Assembly: GCF_000355765.4 (NCBI RefSeq)
Contig: NZ_CP021106.3
Span: forward strand, 2,017,137 to 2,081,136
Direction: 5' to 3'
Length of the DNA: 64,000 bases
Origin: Nitrosospira lacus
GTDB lineage: Bacteria > Pseudomonadota > Gammaproteobacteria > Burkholderiales > Nitrosomonadaceae
This document shows positions 47,656 through 57,200 of the stretch, one piece after another (the stretch's first letter is position 1; every line of letters starts with the position of its first letter). Below the pieces are notes generated by a model. The model was not told the DNA's origin, made no database searches, and was given only the letters and a program-made list of their open reading frames with translations. A program made the translations under genes and the position numbers.

Positions 47656-48626
47656 GTACTCACCTCCCCGTGAGCTGTTGTTCTTGGATTGAGGCATGAG
47701 TTGTTCATATTCCCGGCCACACCTGTCCGACAATACTATCGGTGCACCGATTGATACGATTGATAGAAGCCGAACGCTTGTTACTGCCTTCATGTTTTAA
47801 TCCACGCCGCGACTGCCCGGTTGGAAGAAAAATGTGCATACCGTCAGAAGCTTCTCCATTCGTATCTGGCGAAATCAAAGATCTCTGCCTAAACCTGCCT
47901 GATCGAGATTAGGGCCTGTTAACACTTATTTCGCACCCGCGTTGCTACACAAAAAACGCGGAGGCAAGGCGCGAAGCGCAGGCCATAGCAGGTCTATGGC
48001 AAAGCTTCGCAACGCAGCATCCGCGTTCTTTTGTGCGCAACCCGAAGGGACGGGACGGATTTCATCCAGCCCTTCGTTACTCGCCGCTTACGGAGGTCTG
48101 TTCCGCCGCGCGGCTCATGCCTCGTGCTGGATGAAATCCGTCGCCGTCGCGGGTGCGAAATAAGTGTTAACAGGCCCTAGTTCATCGGTGCAATGATTAT
48201 GCATATCTGGTATGGAGTGAAGTAGTTCCGACGTTGAATCCATATGTTTTCTTTGGAGGAAACACATTTTACCGGTTTTGGGCGCTTCACATACTGGACT
48301 AAAGTACACCCATGGTTCAAATGGACTAAGCGTTGCAGTAATCCGGTATTTGACCCAGCGGGAAAGTATCACTTGCATGATATATGCTGGTAATGATTAT
48401 CAAGGTTGGTGGCCCGACATGAGAAAATGACATCATCTGATGTTTTTCCTGGTTGAGACGAGCCATGGTCAATGTACCGGTCATGAGAAGGTAATAGTTT
48501 TCTCCATAAAAAAAGAATACCGTGGGATACCGAATTTCTTCCTCGGAAGGAGAAAAGTTAATGCAAAATCTGGTAATGAAAGCGCCATCAAGGGGAGGGC
48601 GGTCTCTTCTCTATAAAATTCATTTA
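47656..48626. other. Long gap with a MITE and a divergent element copy
   Basis: 971 bp without a supported gene. It holds a MITE-like element (47912-48177) and, on the minus strand, TGGACTAAAGTAC (48295-48307), i.e. GTACTTTAGTCCA, a partial match to the conserved element head. Confidence 0.55.
47912..48177. mobile_element. MITE-like element, copy 3 (266 bp, complete)
   Basis: Terminal inverted repeats at both ends (GGGCCTGTTAACACTTATTT and complement), TA on both sides. It is 86 bp longer than copy 1 because of an extra left part (CGCACCCGCGTTGCTAC ... CGCAACGCAGCATCCGCG) that is itself a hairpin. Internal GGATTTCATCCAGC/GCTGGATGAAATCC inverted repeat. No coding capacity. Confidence 0.88.
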
Positions 48627-48842
48627 TCAATGTTGACGCAATTTTTTTAGAAGATCCTCGCTGGATTGTCGAATTGATTCAAGTGCGCCATGCAGCTCCA
48701 GGAGATTCACAGCGATATATTTCTCGCAGTAGCGGCAAAAAAGTTTCGGTTCATACTTTAGCCGCGAGATTGTTTCTTCGAACTTCCCACGACAATGGGG
48801 GCACGTGATCACCATTAGTTCGGTGTCGAAATCCAGGGGCAA
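48627..48842 (-). CDS. Small zinc-ribbon protein
   Basis: 71 residues. Two CXXC knuckles, TCPHC and FCRYC, spaced as in zinc ribbons, then a short helix. TTG start with GAGG 5-6 bases ahead; an ATG ten codons in is an alternative. DNA or RNA binding is possible; no family recognised. Confidence 0.6.
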   Translation of the reverse strand: MPLDFDTELMVITCPHCRGKFEETISRLKYEPKLFCRYCEKYIAVNLLELHGALESIRQSSEDLLKKLRQH

Positions 48843-48998
48843 ACGGACCTCATTGGATGAATGAACATTGCGTAAAAATAAATCTTATCATGGCCGGCAG
48901 GGCACCAGAAGAAAGCCGGGAAAATGATATCCTTCAGGCTTCGGTTCCGGCGGCGGCTCGGCAGGCTGCCGACGGCCAGGTGCGGGATCGGGTGAAAG

Positions 48999-49862
48999 CT
49001 AAAATTTTGTTATCAGATCGTGGGCGTCAAACGGAGCTCTCACCTTGACGTCGTTATCAAAATAGCAATAGACGTCGCGAGACTGCTGTTGCGAAGGAGA
49101 CTGCGTCGAGATGAGATGTGCGTCACCCGGTTGAGAGCCTGTACGCCAGGCGCGAATTCGCGCTGACCAGCGCGCCAGTGCTTCAGGGGTATAGCCGCTT
49201 GCATAAAGTACTTTGTCGCCATGCAAGCGGAGGTAGACGAAATCGGCGGTAATATCTTCACGGTAGGGCCATTTTCCCGCCGTATCCGCAATAACCAATG
49301 CGATATTGTGTTCACGCAGCAGTTGCACGAAAGACTCATCGATGAAGCTTTCGTGCCGTATTTCAATCGCATGGCGCAATATACGGTTGGCGTCAATCGT
49401 CAGGCATACGCGCCCGGTCATATGGGATTCATGCTGCCGGGCAAGACTTAGTGCCTGCTCAGTATCATGCGGTAAGAGTTCGAAAAAATGCTTCAGCCTT
49501 TCCGGATCATAATGGAAGCTGGGTGGGAATTGCCACAAAATAGGGCCGAGTTTTTCTCGCAGCTTGAATATTCCCGAAGCGAAGAAGTTGGCGAGCGGGC
49601 CATTGACATCGCGCAGGCGCTTTATATGTGTAATATAGCGCGGGCCCTTGATACTAAAAACGAAGCCCCGTGGCGTGTCGCTATACCAGTGCTCGAAGCT
49701 TTCCGGCCTTTGCAGGGAATAGAATGTCCCATTTATTTCGATGGTCGGAAATTTACCGGAGGCGTATTCAAGCTCGCGATGCTGTGGAAGGTCGGGAGGA
49801 TAAAAAACGCCACGCCATGGCGGATAGCGCCAGCCGGAAATTCCAATTCGAATTTCACCCAT
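48999..49862 (-). CDS. DUF72 (YecE-like) protein
   Basis: 287 residues, full length. IRIGISGWRYPPWRGVFYP at the N-terminus, EYASGKFPTIEINGTFYSLQ, FVFSIKGPRYITH and YLRLHG are DUF72 signatures; TIM-barrel-like fold. Role unknown; members have been linked with DNA repair or Fe-S context. A remnant of a UdgX gene lies just beyond its start. Confidence 0.92.
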   Translation of the reverse strand: MGEIRIGISGWRYPPWRGVFYPPDLPQHRELEYASGKFPTIEINGTFYSLQRPESFEHWYSDTPRGFVFSIKGPRYITHIKRLRDVNGPLANFFASGIFKLREKLGPILWQFPPSFHYDPERLKHFFELLPHDTEQALSLARQHESHMTGRVCLTIDANRILRHAIEIRHESFIDESFVQLLREHNIALVIADTAGKWPYREDITADFVYLRLHGDKVLYASGYTPEALARWSARIRAWRTGSQPGDAHLISTQSPSQQQSRDVYCYFDNDVKVRAPFDAHDLITKF

Positions 49863-50373
49863 TGCGGATCACTCCTGTGGTGCACGACAATCCAGCGCCA
49901 CCGTTAATGTAGGCAGGTGCATAGTGAGCGTCTGCAGCATGTATTGGCGCGTATTGAGAATTTCATGCTTGCGGCCTCATCGATGAGCATGGTGAGCCTT
50001 CTTCCAGACGTCAGAGCTTGCCGTTTACTGTCGCGATGCTGGTTCCTGGCCATAATACATGCAGCTACTCGTCAGTGCCATGGTAGCGATTCTCGGAACT
50101 GCACCAAAAACCATTGCTGCTGGCGCAGAGCCAGGGTTGCCGGAGAACGACGCGAAATCTGTTTTCGAACCCGCCCACAAGCATGAGCGACGCGTGCATG
50201 GAGCCTTCGCCGAAGATAGTTTGCGTGGCATTTTTCCACAGCGGGCAGGCGCGATAAGCCAAAACCCTTTGCGCAAAACCTCTCAGGAGGTTACTTTCCT
50301 CGCATTCGGTTCCCAGGGTGGAAGATGAGAATATCGTGACGAATAGGGCGCCCACGGGTGCACCACCCGGTGA
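49863..50373. other. Gap with a remnant of a glycosylase gene
   Basis: 511 bp between the DUF72 gene and the response regulator. Apart from the UdgX-like fragment at 50170-50289 no gene is supported. Confidence 0.5.
50170..50289 (-). pseudogene. Remnant of a UdgX-type uracil-DNA glycosylase
   Basis: A short frame encodes ACPLWKNATQTIFGEGSMHA then SLMLVGG, close to the UdgX/family 4 N-terminus (C-x-x-C...NATQ...GEGP...A.LMLVGEQPGD). The reading is lost right after LMLVG, where family members have EQPGDQED. Only about 40 residues remain. The first Cys of the iron-sulphur pair is changed. Confidence 0.5.
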
Positions 50374-50787
50374 TCAAGGCATCTCGCTAATATTCCAATA
50401 GGCGTCAATCGAGCGCATGACTTCGACGAATCGCCGATAATCGACTGGTTTAACCACATAGCCCACAACGCCCAGGTTAAAACTGCTCATCTTGTCCTGC
50501 TGCTCTTCCGAAGTGGTCAATACAATTACCGGAATACGCTTTAATCGATCATTATGTTTTACCACCTGCAGGAATTCGATACCATTCATGATCGGCATAT
50601 TCAGATCAAGCAAAATGATGCACGGTTTTTCGCTTGCGGGGTCTTGCAGATAAAGCAGTGCTTCCTCTCCGTTTTCCAGGTGCACGACCGGGTTTGTTAC
50701 ATGGATCTCCTTCAGGGCGCGCATGACCGTCATTGTGTCGACTTGATCGTCTTCCACCAGGAGAATGGGCCTATTGGTAGTTTTCAC
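50374..50787 (-). CDS. Single-domain response regulator
   Basis: 137 residues, receiver only (CheY/Rcp1-like): LLVEDDQVDTMTV, phospho-Asp in CIILLDLNMPIMNG, Lys in GYVVKPVDYRRF. Overlaps the upstream kinase gene by 4 bp, so its partner is that kinase. With no output domain it would act by protein contact. Confidence 0.93.
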   Translation of the reverse strand: MKTTNRPILLVEDDQVDTMTVMRALKEIHVTNPVVHLENGEEALLYLQDPASEKPCIILLDLNMPIMNGIEFLQVVKHNDRLKRIPVIVLTTSEEQQDKMSSFNLGVVGYVVKPVDYRRFVEVMRSIDAYWNISEMP

Positions 50788-52700
50788 GTTTCTTTTCCTT
50801 TGCTGGAGTTAATATTTGCCGCGATTTTGGGTAGGGTGAAAAAAAAAGTACTGCCTTCACCGGCTTTCGATTCGACCCAGATTTGCCCACCGTACATTTC
50901 CACGATTTTTTTTACGAGGGCTAGTCCAACACCGGTACTTTCTATCCTGTCGCGTGGAGCAAGCGTCTGAAACAGTTGAAAAATTCTTTCGAAATGGCGT
51001 GATTCGATGCCGGGTCCATTGTCGGCGATACTGAACTTCCACTGCTCACCCTCAACGCGACAGGCAATGTGAATTTCACCTTGAGGCTTATCCATGTAAT
51101 TAATGGCGTTGGAGAGCAGATTCTGAAATATTTGTTGGATGCGGGTGGGTTCCGCGATGATGCGCGGCAAGGGATTTTCCACCCTGATGATAATGTTTGC
51201 AGGCGGAGACAAAAGATCAATCACTTCATGCACGACCTGGTTGAGGTCTAACTCGACCAGCGCCTCCCTCACGCGGCCTACGCGCGAATATTGCAATATA
51301 CCATCGATCAGATTACTCATGCGATGCACCCGGCTGACAAGCAAGCGCATATGTTCTTTGCCTTCATCATCGAATTTGTCCGCATAATCCGTGGAAAGCC
51401 AGTCTGCCAAGGCTCCGATGGCGCGCAATGGCGCCTTCAGGTCATGAGATACCACATGGGCGAAATTCCTTAATTCTTCATTGGCGCTTTCCAGTTCGTC
51501 CATCAAACGCCCTTTTTGTTCTTCCTCCAGCTTGCGTTCACTGATGTCCCGTACAATGGCGACGAACATGCGGTGTTCTCCGCCCTGCATCTCAACCACC
51601 GCAAAGTCCATGGGGAATGCGGTGCCATTCTTACGCAGGCCAGTTACTTCACTGGTAACGCCAAAAGCCTTGGGCTTCCCCGTTTCCAGATATTTCCTGA
51701 AAGAGTCGGAATCTTGCTCGCGTTCCGGTCTTGGCTTGGGGAACAGCAGGTTAATATCCTGCCCGATAATTTCGCTTCCCGCATAACCAAAAATCCGCTC
51801 GGCGGCCGGATTAAACGTTTTAATCACACCCTGTTCATCAATCGAGGCAACGCCATCAATCAGATTACTGAGTAAGGCGCGGGTATGCGCTTCGCTATCA
51901 CGTATCTGGCCAATGGTGTCCACCAGACTATCCCGCATTTCCTTCAGGGCCTGCATAAGCTGGCCGATTTCATCCTTCGAACGGACCTCGATTTCTTGCA
52001 TAAAATCACCGACCGCGACGCCTCGAGCGATCTTCACCACATTTTCCAAGGGGCGGAAGATTGCATCGCTGAGTACAACGCTAATGAGTGCCGCCAGCAC
52101 CAGCGCGACTGCTATCGATGCGACCAGAATATTCCGAATGGTTTCGTAGCGGCTCTGCTCCCGGTCGTATTCCCGGCTGATCTCATCCAATTGCAGTTTG
52201 ACCAGCGCCTTGATGCTTGCATCGACCGGCACATAAAGAGGGCGAACCTTTTCTATGAGGATTCGGTACGCTTCGCCGATTTCATTTTTACGCAAGGCGA
52301 TTGCCGCTGGGTTTATACCCTCGGTGATAAATTTATCCCGATCCTCGGCGAATTGAGCGGCCAGCACTTTTTCTTCCGCACCGATATAGGTGGTCATGTA
52401 AGCTTGCCAGACTCGAGTCATCTCCTCGAGATCCCGATCAACCTCCGCGGTTTTATTTTGAATAGTTTCGGGCGTCGGCATCATCAGCGCCGCTGTGATG
52501 GCGATTCGGTTTCGCAGCAGCAGCGATTCAATTTCAGCGACTTGTTTGAGCGGGATGGCGCGATTATGATAAACGGTTTTCAAGCCGTCGATCGCGTTGC
52601 TCATGCCGAACAGGCCGAGCATTTCAATTCCCAGCAGAAATACCACCAGGACGGAAAGAATAAAGATCAGACGTGATCTAATGGTCAAATTCTTAATCAT
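50784..52700 (-). CDS. Membrane sensor histidine kinase (4HB-HAMP-PAS)
   Basis: 638 residues. First membrane segment about 10-33, a helical periplasmic region (four-helix-bundle-like, about 34-190), second membrane segment about 190-212, HAMP (about 212-265), PAS (about 275-390; FGYAGSEIIGQDINLLF), HisKA with HVVSHDLKAPLRAIGALAD, HATPase_c ending in TGVGLALVKKIVEMYGG. It phosphorylates the overlapping single-domain regulator. No cognate output gene seen next to it. Confidence 0.93.
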   Translation of the reverse strand: MIKNLTIRSRLIFILSVLVVFLLGIEMLGLFGMSNAIDGLKTVYHNRAIPLKQVAEIESLLLRNRIAITAALMMPTPETIQNKTAEVDRDLEEMTRVWQAYMTTYIGAEEKVLAAQFAEDRDKFITEGINPAAIALRKNEIGEAYRILIEKVRPLYVPVDASIKALVKLQLDEISREYDREQSRYETIRNILVASIAVALVLAALISVVLSDAIFRPLENVVKIARGVAVGDFMQEIEVRSKDEIGQLMQALKEMRDSLVDTIGQIRDSEAHTRALLSNLIDGVASIDEQGVIKTFNPAAERIFGYAGSEIIGQDINLLFPKPRPEREQDSDSFRKYLETGKPKAFGVTSEVTGLRKNGTAFPMDFAVVEMQGGEHRMFVAIVRDISERKLEEEQKGRLMDELESANEELRNFAHVVSHDLKAPLRAIGALADWLSTDYADKFDDEGKEHMRLLVSRVHRMSNLIDGILQYSRVGRVREALVELDLNQVVHEVIDLLSPPANIIIRVENPLPRIIAEPTRIQQIFQNLLSNAINYMDKPQGEIHIACRVEGEQWKFSIADNGPGIESRHFERIFQLFQTLAPRDRIESTGVGLALVKKIVEMYGGQIWVESKAGEGSTFFFTLPKIAANINSSKGKET

Positions 52701-52808
52701 ATTAACCCGGATGATTCAGAGACTGGAGCAATTATCCTGAAAGTCACGCCTCAATTTTACTGCAACCCGATATCTCTGCGGGGTTGCTTTGCGAAGTGAT
52801 CCGATTAA

Positions 52809-53060
52809 AGAATTTCCTCCGCCGCCTCCAGTGCATTCAATGCACTGGAGGCGGGATTGAATGGAGGTACGGCCTACGCGAATATTCACTCCGTTATATT
52901 CCCCGCAGGGGAGATCCGTGGCTTTCTTGCACCTGTCCCCGAACCAGAAGCCTATGCGATGCTGCTGGCCGGTCTTGCCATGATAGGCGCGGTCGCGCCG
53001 CCGCGTCTGACCGGGAAGCAACGAGGAACACCGTTGGCCCCTCGTTCTTTGATTGAGTAG
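52809..53060 (+). pseudogene. Remnant of a CHRD-domain PEP-CTERM protein
   Basis: The frame ends with ALEAGLNGGTAYANIHSVIF then PAGEIRGFLAPVPEPEAYAM, the end of a CHRD domain joined to a PEP-CTERM signal (VPEPEAYAMLLAGLAMIG). The beginning of the gene is missing: the readable part starts at a 29-bp palindrome (52824-52852) and a stop precedes it. No start codon or signal peptide. Likely a deletion remnant. Confidence 0.75.
52824..52852. repeat. 29-bp near-perfect palindrome at a gene breakpoint
   Basis: GCCTCCAGTGCATT, one C, then AATGCACTGGAGGC: 14-bp arms with a 1-base centre. It lies exactly at the left end of the CHRD/PEP-CTERM remnant; the right arm is coding, the left arm is its inverted copy. 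Confidence 0.9.
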
Positions 53061-53121
53061 TTGTGAACCCGGTGGTTTTATCCTGATAGCCGCTCGCTGT
53101 GATCCTGCCAAAAAAATAAAT

Positions 53122-53691
53122 TTATTGGCTGGCAGGTGTCTTAATTGGATTAATTAATGACAAATTCATTTCTTTGGCTTTTGATCTAACTGCTGTCGAG
53201 GTCCTTCCCAACTTCAGTGCGATCCGTCTCGCGGGAATATTCTGCTCCGCGAGATTTCTTAAAATTTGCTCCTGTTGCGTTGTCCAGGGTTTACCGGAAT
53301 TGGTCGCCTGCTGTCGCCTATCATATTGCCGCCTTTCACCTAACCTTTGTTGATCCTCCAGGGGAGCGGTTCTCACAGGAGCCTGCCCTTGTATCTGATG
53401 CGGCTTGCAGATCCCGGATACAATCTGTAGGGCCCTTTGGCGAATGGAATCGGATGATTCCCGGGATCCTGTACCTTCGGATAAAATTTGAAGCAGACTA
53501 AGGAGCTCGTTCCGAGTACAAGGAGATAGTCCTGCCATGAGTGCCTCAAGAATGTAATGAGAACGCTCAAGTTCCTCAAGTGAATGTTCTTGCAACTGCT
53601 GCTTTGATTCAACGATTTCCATAGCTTGATTGAGTTTCCATTTACAACCCGGAACAATATTAACTTTGGCGGTTTGCTGCACTCCTTTCAT
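53122..53691 (-). CDS. Putative DNA-binding protein with C-terminal HTH
   Basis: 189 residues from the ATG at 53691; the frame is open to 53844, overlapping the upstream gene by 185 bp, which is unlikely. Helical and Gln-rich N-terminal half, a basic linker (RLGERRQYDRRQQ), and a C-terminal Myb/SANT-like helix-turn-helix (PWTTQQEQILRNLAEQNIPA, GRTSTAVRSKAKE). Probably DNA-binding. It overlaps the end of the CI-like regulator gene by about 30 bp, so is likely co-expressed with it. Confidence 0.6.
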   Translation of the reverse strand: MKGVQQTAKVNIVPGCKWKLNQAMEIVESKQQLQEHSLEELERSHYILEALMAGLSPCTRNELLSLLQILSEGTGSRESSDSIRQRALQIVSGICKPHQIQGQAPVRTAPLEDQQRLGERRQYDRRQQATNSGKPWTTQQEQILRNLAEQNIPARRIALKLGRTSTAVRSKAKEMNLSLINPIKTPASQ

Positions 53692-54166
53692 ATTTTCGCC
53701 TGTCTTTAGCTCCTTGCCATTTTGGGTTATCGATTTTTCTCCGTTCAACAGTCCTTCGATCTGACCAGAATGAATGAGTTGAAGTAAGCTTCCAGGCGGT
53801 ACTTGCATCCTCCTGCCAACCGACACCGCGTTTTTCCTTACCAAATTTTTTACATAGTTCCGCGATTAAACGCATGTCTTCCGATGACATGGATCTCATC
53901 GCGGTTATTACATCGATAATAAGGGCCCCGGTGGACTGACCGGAGCGCATTCCTGCGTTCATGTCGCCCTCTCCGGTAGCAATCCACATCGGATAAGCGC
54001 CGATTCTGGCTTCAATATCAACTAGATTTCTTCGTGGAACACCTCTGCTTTTCCAATTATGGAGCGTTTGCTCCGAAATGTTGAGCAGCAACGCAACGGC
54101 GGCTGCATTTTTTGCTCCCTTGAGCTCCCTGGCCGCTTTTAGGAGCCGCACATAACTATCTTCCAT
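53660..54166 (-). CDS. CI-repressor-like transcriptional regulator
   Basis: 168 residues from the ATG at 54166 (the TTG at 54205 lies within the likely operator). N-terminal HTH like phage CI repressors: LKAARELKGAKNAAAVALLL, then NISEQTLHNWKSRGVPRRNL. The rest is low in recognised motifs and has a basic tail. A repeat AATAAACA/TGTTTATT lies just upstream and also at 58061, so self-control and control of the GGDEF/EAL gene are plausible. Confidence 0.7.
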   Translation of the reverse strand: MEDSYVRLLKAARELKGAKNAAAVALLLNISEQTLHNWKSRGVPRRNLVDIEARIGAYPMWIATGEGDMNAGMRSGQSTGALIIDVITAMRSMSSEDMRLIAELCKKFGKEKRGVGWQEDASTAWKLTSTHSFWSDRRTVERRKIDNPKWQGAKDRRKYERSAANRQS

Positions 54167-54190
54167 TTGGTGGGATTTGGTCACGGTAAC

Positions 54191-54216
54191 GTTTATTTTA
54201 AACAAAATGTTTATTC
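54191..54216. promoter_or_regulatory. Candidate operator of the CI-like gene
   Basis: GTTTATTTTAAAC (54191-54203, GTTTA/TAAAC inverted) and TGTTTATT (54209-54216) just upstream of the regulator start. The same word TGTTTATT and its complement form the palindrome at 58061. Confidence 0.45.
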
Positions 54217-54263
54217 AAAAAAACTGCTTGTTTGAAATTTGTCATAAAGAAATCACGATTCCA

Positions 54264-57200
54264 TCAAGCTGTATCCTTGCGTGAATAAAATACCTCGAAC
54301 TGTTCGAATGTCAGTGGCCGGCTAAATAGGTAGCCCTGATAGGCATCGCAGCCATGCTGGGCAAGAAAACTTTTCTGTGCATTAGTTTCCACGCCCTCGG
54401 CAATTACAGATAAGCCCATGCTTTTTGCGAGAACTAGAATGGCCCGAACAATAGTAGCGTCATGAGGGTCGGTTAGCAGTTCCCGGATGAAGGATTGATC
54501 AATCTTCAGCCAGCCCAATGGCAGGCGTTTCAAATAATAAAGTGAGGAATAGCCGGTGCCAAAGTCATCCAAGGCAAAGCCCACGCCACGGGTTTTCAGC
54601 GTGGCCATTTTGGCGATGATATCTTCCACATTGTGCACAAGAAGGTTCTCGGTAAGCTCAAGTTTGAGTTTTTGCGGATCGGCGCCGGTGTGATCAAGCG
54701 CGGAAAGTACCTGATCGACGAAATCCGGATGGCGGAATTGGCGGGGGCTGACATTTATAGCCATGTTAAGTCGGGCTGTTTCCGGCCGCGCTGACCAGGC
54801 TGACAGCTGCGAGCACGCGGTTTCCAGCACCCAATGGCCGAGGGGATAGATCAGGCCGCTTTCTTCGGCGTGAGGAATAAACTCGGCCGGGGGCAGCAGG
54901 CCACGCCGTGAATGCTGCCACCGCACCAATGCCTCGGCACCTGTCACGCGCCCATTACCGTCCACCTGGGGCTGATAATGAAGGAGAAACTCTTTTTTTT
55001 CCAAACCCCTGCGTAAATCGGATTCTAGAACCACGCGGACGTTCACGACTTCCTGCATGTCCGGATCGAAAAAACACATGGCATTACGGCCTGATGCCTT
55101 GGCCTGATACATGGCAAGATCAGCCCGTTTCAGCAATTCGTCCAGTGTGGTTGGCTGGTCATTAAACAGGGCAACCCCGATGCTTGGCGTACTATGGTGC
55201 TCATACGCACCCAGATGGAATGGCTCCGTGAAGGCGGCAAGAATTCTTTCACATATCATCTTTATCTGGGCAACGGCTTCGTGGGAATGCGAGCCTAAAT
55301 CCCCTGTCAGGACTACCACAAATTCGTCACCCCCCAGACGAGCCACCGTGTCATTCTCGCGCACACAAGAGACAAGGCGCGGAGCGACCTGCCGCAGCAG
55401 CAGATCTCCAGTATCATGGCCGAGCGTATCATTGAGAGTTTTGAAATTGTCCAGGTCGATAAATAACAGTGCGCCCATGTTATGACTGCGGGCACTTGCC
55501 GCCAAGGCCTGCTGCAGGCGATCCAGCAGAAGTTGCCGATTCGGCAGCTGGGTCAAGGAATCATAGAAGGCAAGATGGTGGATTTCGTCTTCCGCCGCCT
55601 TGCGCTGGGTGATGTCGGTATTGATGGTAAGAATAGATTGTGGCTGATCCTTGTCGTCCCGAACCAAGGTCCAATGGCCTTCTGTTATTAAAGTGCTTCC
55701 ATCCTTGCGGCGTTGTGTGAGCTCGCCACGCCATTCATCATCACGTAATACCAATTGCATTGCCTCGTGGAAGGCTGTGGAGTCATCATATAAAATATTT
55801 TCTATGGATTTGCCGTTTACTTCCTCCAGCGTCCATCCATAAAGCCGCTCAGCACCCTGGTTCCAAAACTGAATATGATGATTGATGCTGCGGACTATAA
55901 TCGCGTCTTTTGCCTTGTCGAGCAGCGACGCCTGTTCACGGATACGTGCATCGGCTTCCCTGCGTGCCAGTTCGGCGTCTTTGCGCTGTGTGATATCCGA
56001 AAAGATTACGACGGTGCCGGTCGTTTCCCCGCTCTCTACGATCGGGTGTGACGTAAATTCCACAGGCAGGCACCTACCATCTTTCCGCCAGAAAACATCG
56101 TCATCCGCATGACTGGGCCGCTGGATCCGTAGTGTCTGAAGGATTGCACACTGCTCCACCGGATAAATCGTGCCGTCAGCGCGGCGGTTGTGGGTCAATG
56201 CATGCATGTGTTGGCCTAGTAAGTCCGATACCGCGTAGCCCAGCATATGGGCTGCCGCGCTATTGATGAACATGCAGCGTCCCTCAAGATCAATCCCATA
56301 AATCCCTTTACCTGTGGATTCCAGCAACAACAGCTTCTCCTGGTACAGCTTCTCCCGTTCAGTCTCTGACCGCTTTCGCTCGGTAATATCACGAAAATAA
56401 ACAGCCAGGCCTTCTTCGGAAGGATAAGCATGGACCTCGAACCACTTGCCGAGTGGTGAATAGAAATCTTCAAAAGCCACCGAAGCGTTCTCGTGCAGTG
56501 CCCGATGGAATTCACGCTCAAAAGTGCTGCCGACGGCCTCTTTGAATTCCTCCCAGACATTCTTGCCGAGAAGAATGGAACGGTTCTGCTCCAATAGCGT
56601 TTCGGCTTCTTTATTGAGATAGGTAAAGCGCCACTCGCGGTCGAGGGTGAAAAAAGCGTCGGTAATACTTTCCAGGATTCTTTGAGTGCGTTGCTTTGAG
56701 TTGGAAAGCTCCAGGGTTGCAGCCTGCTGATCTTTAATTGCGGATAGCAATTCTTTATTTGCCTGCCTTATAGCGTCGATCTTTTCCCTGTTTACCGCGA
56801 GCATAAATACAACCATGGCAGTCAGAATGCTTACCACAATCCCGCCGAGCAATACGAGCCAAGGTTCCTGGCTGGCGACGGCATGCTCAAACTGGGGACG
56901 CGAGGTGACGTCGATCGTCCATGTCTGGCCATAAACCGGAATGGTGATTGTTTTTCTGAATTGCGGTATGGAACTTTGCACGGGCTGATTCTTGCTACTA
57001 TCGAAAAGCGGAAAATCCTGTGCAACTGATTGGGTGTCAAAGATTCTTATGTCAAGATCATCAAGTTCGGCGCGAAGAACGGCTCCTATGAAATCATCCA
57101 TCCTGAACGGCGCATAGACATAGCCAACAAGCGACGCGCGCCTTTGTTCAAGCGTTTCCGGCAAATTTCCGCGCCCATAGTAGGGCGTATACATAAGAAC

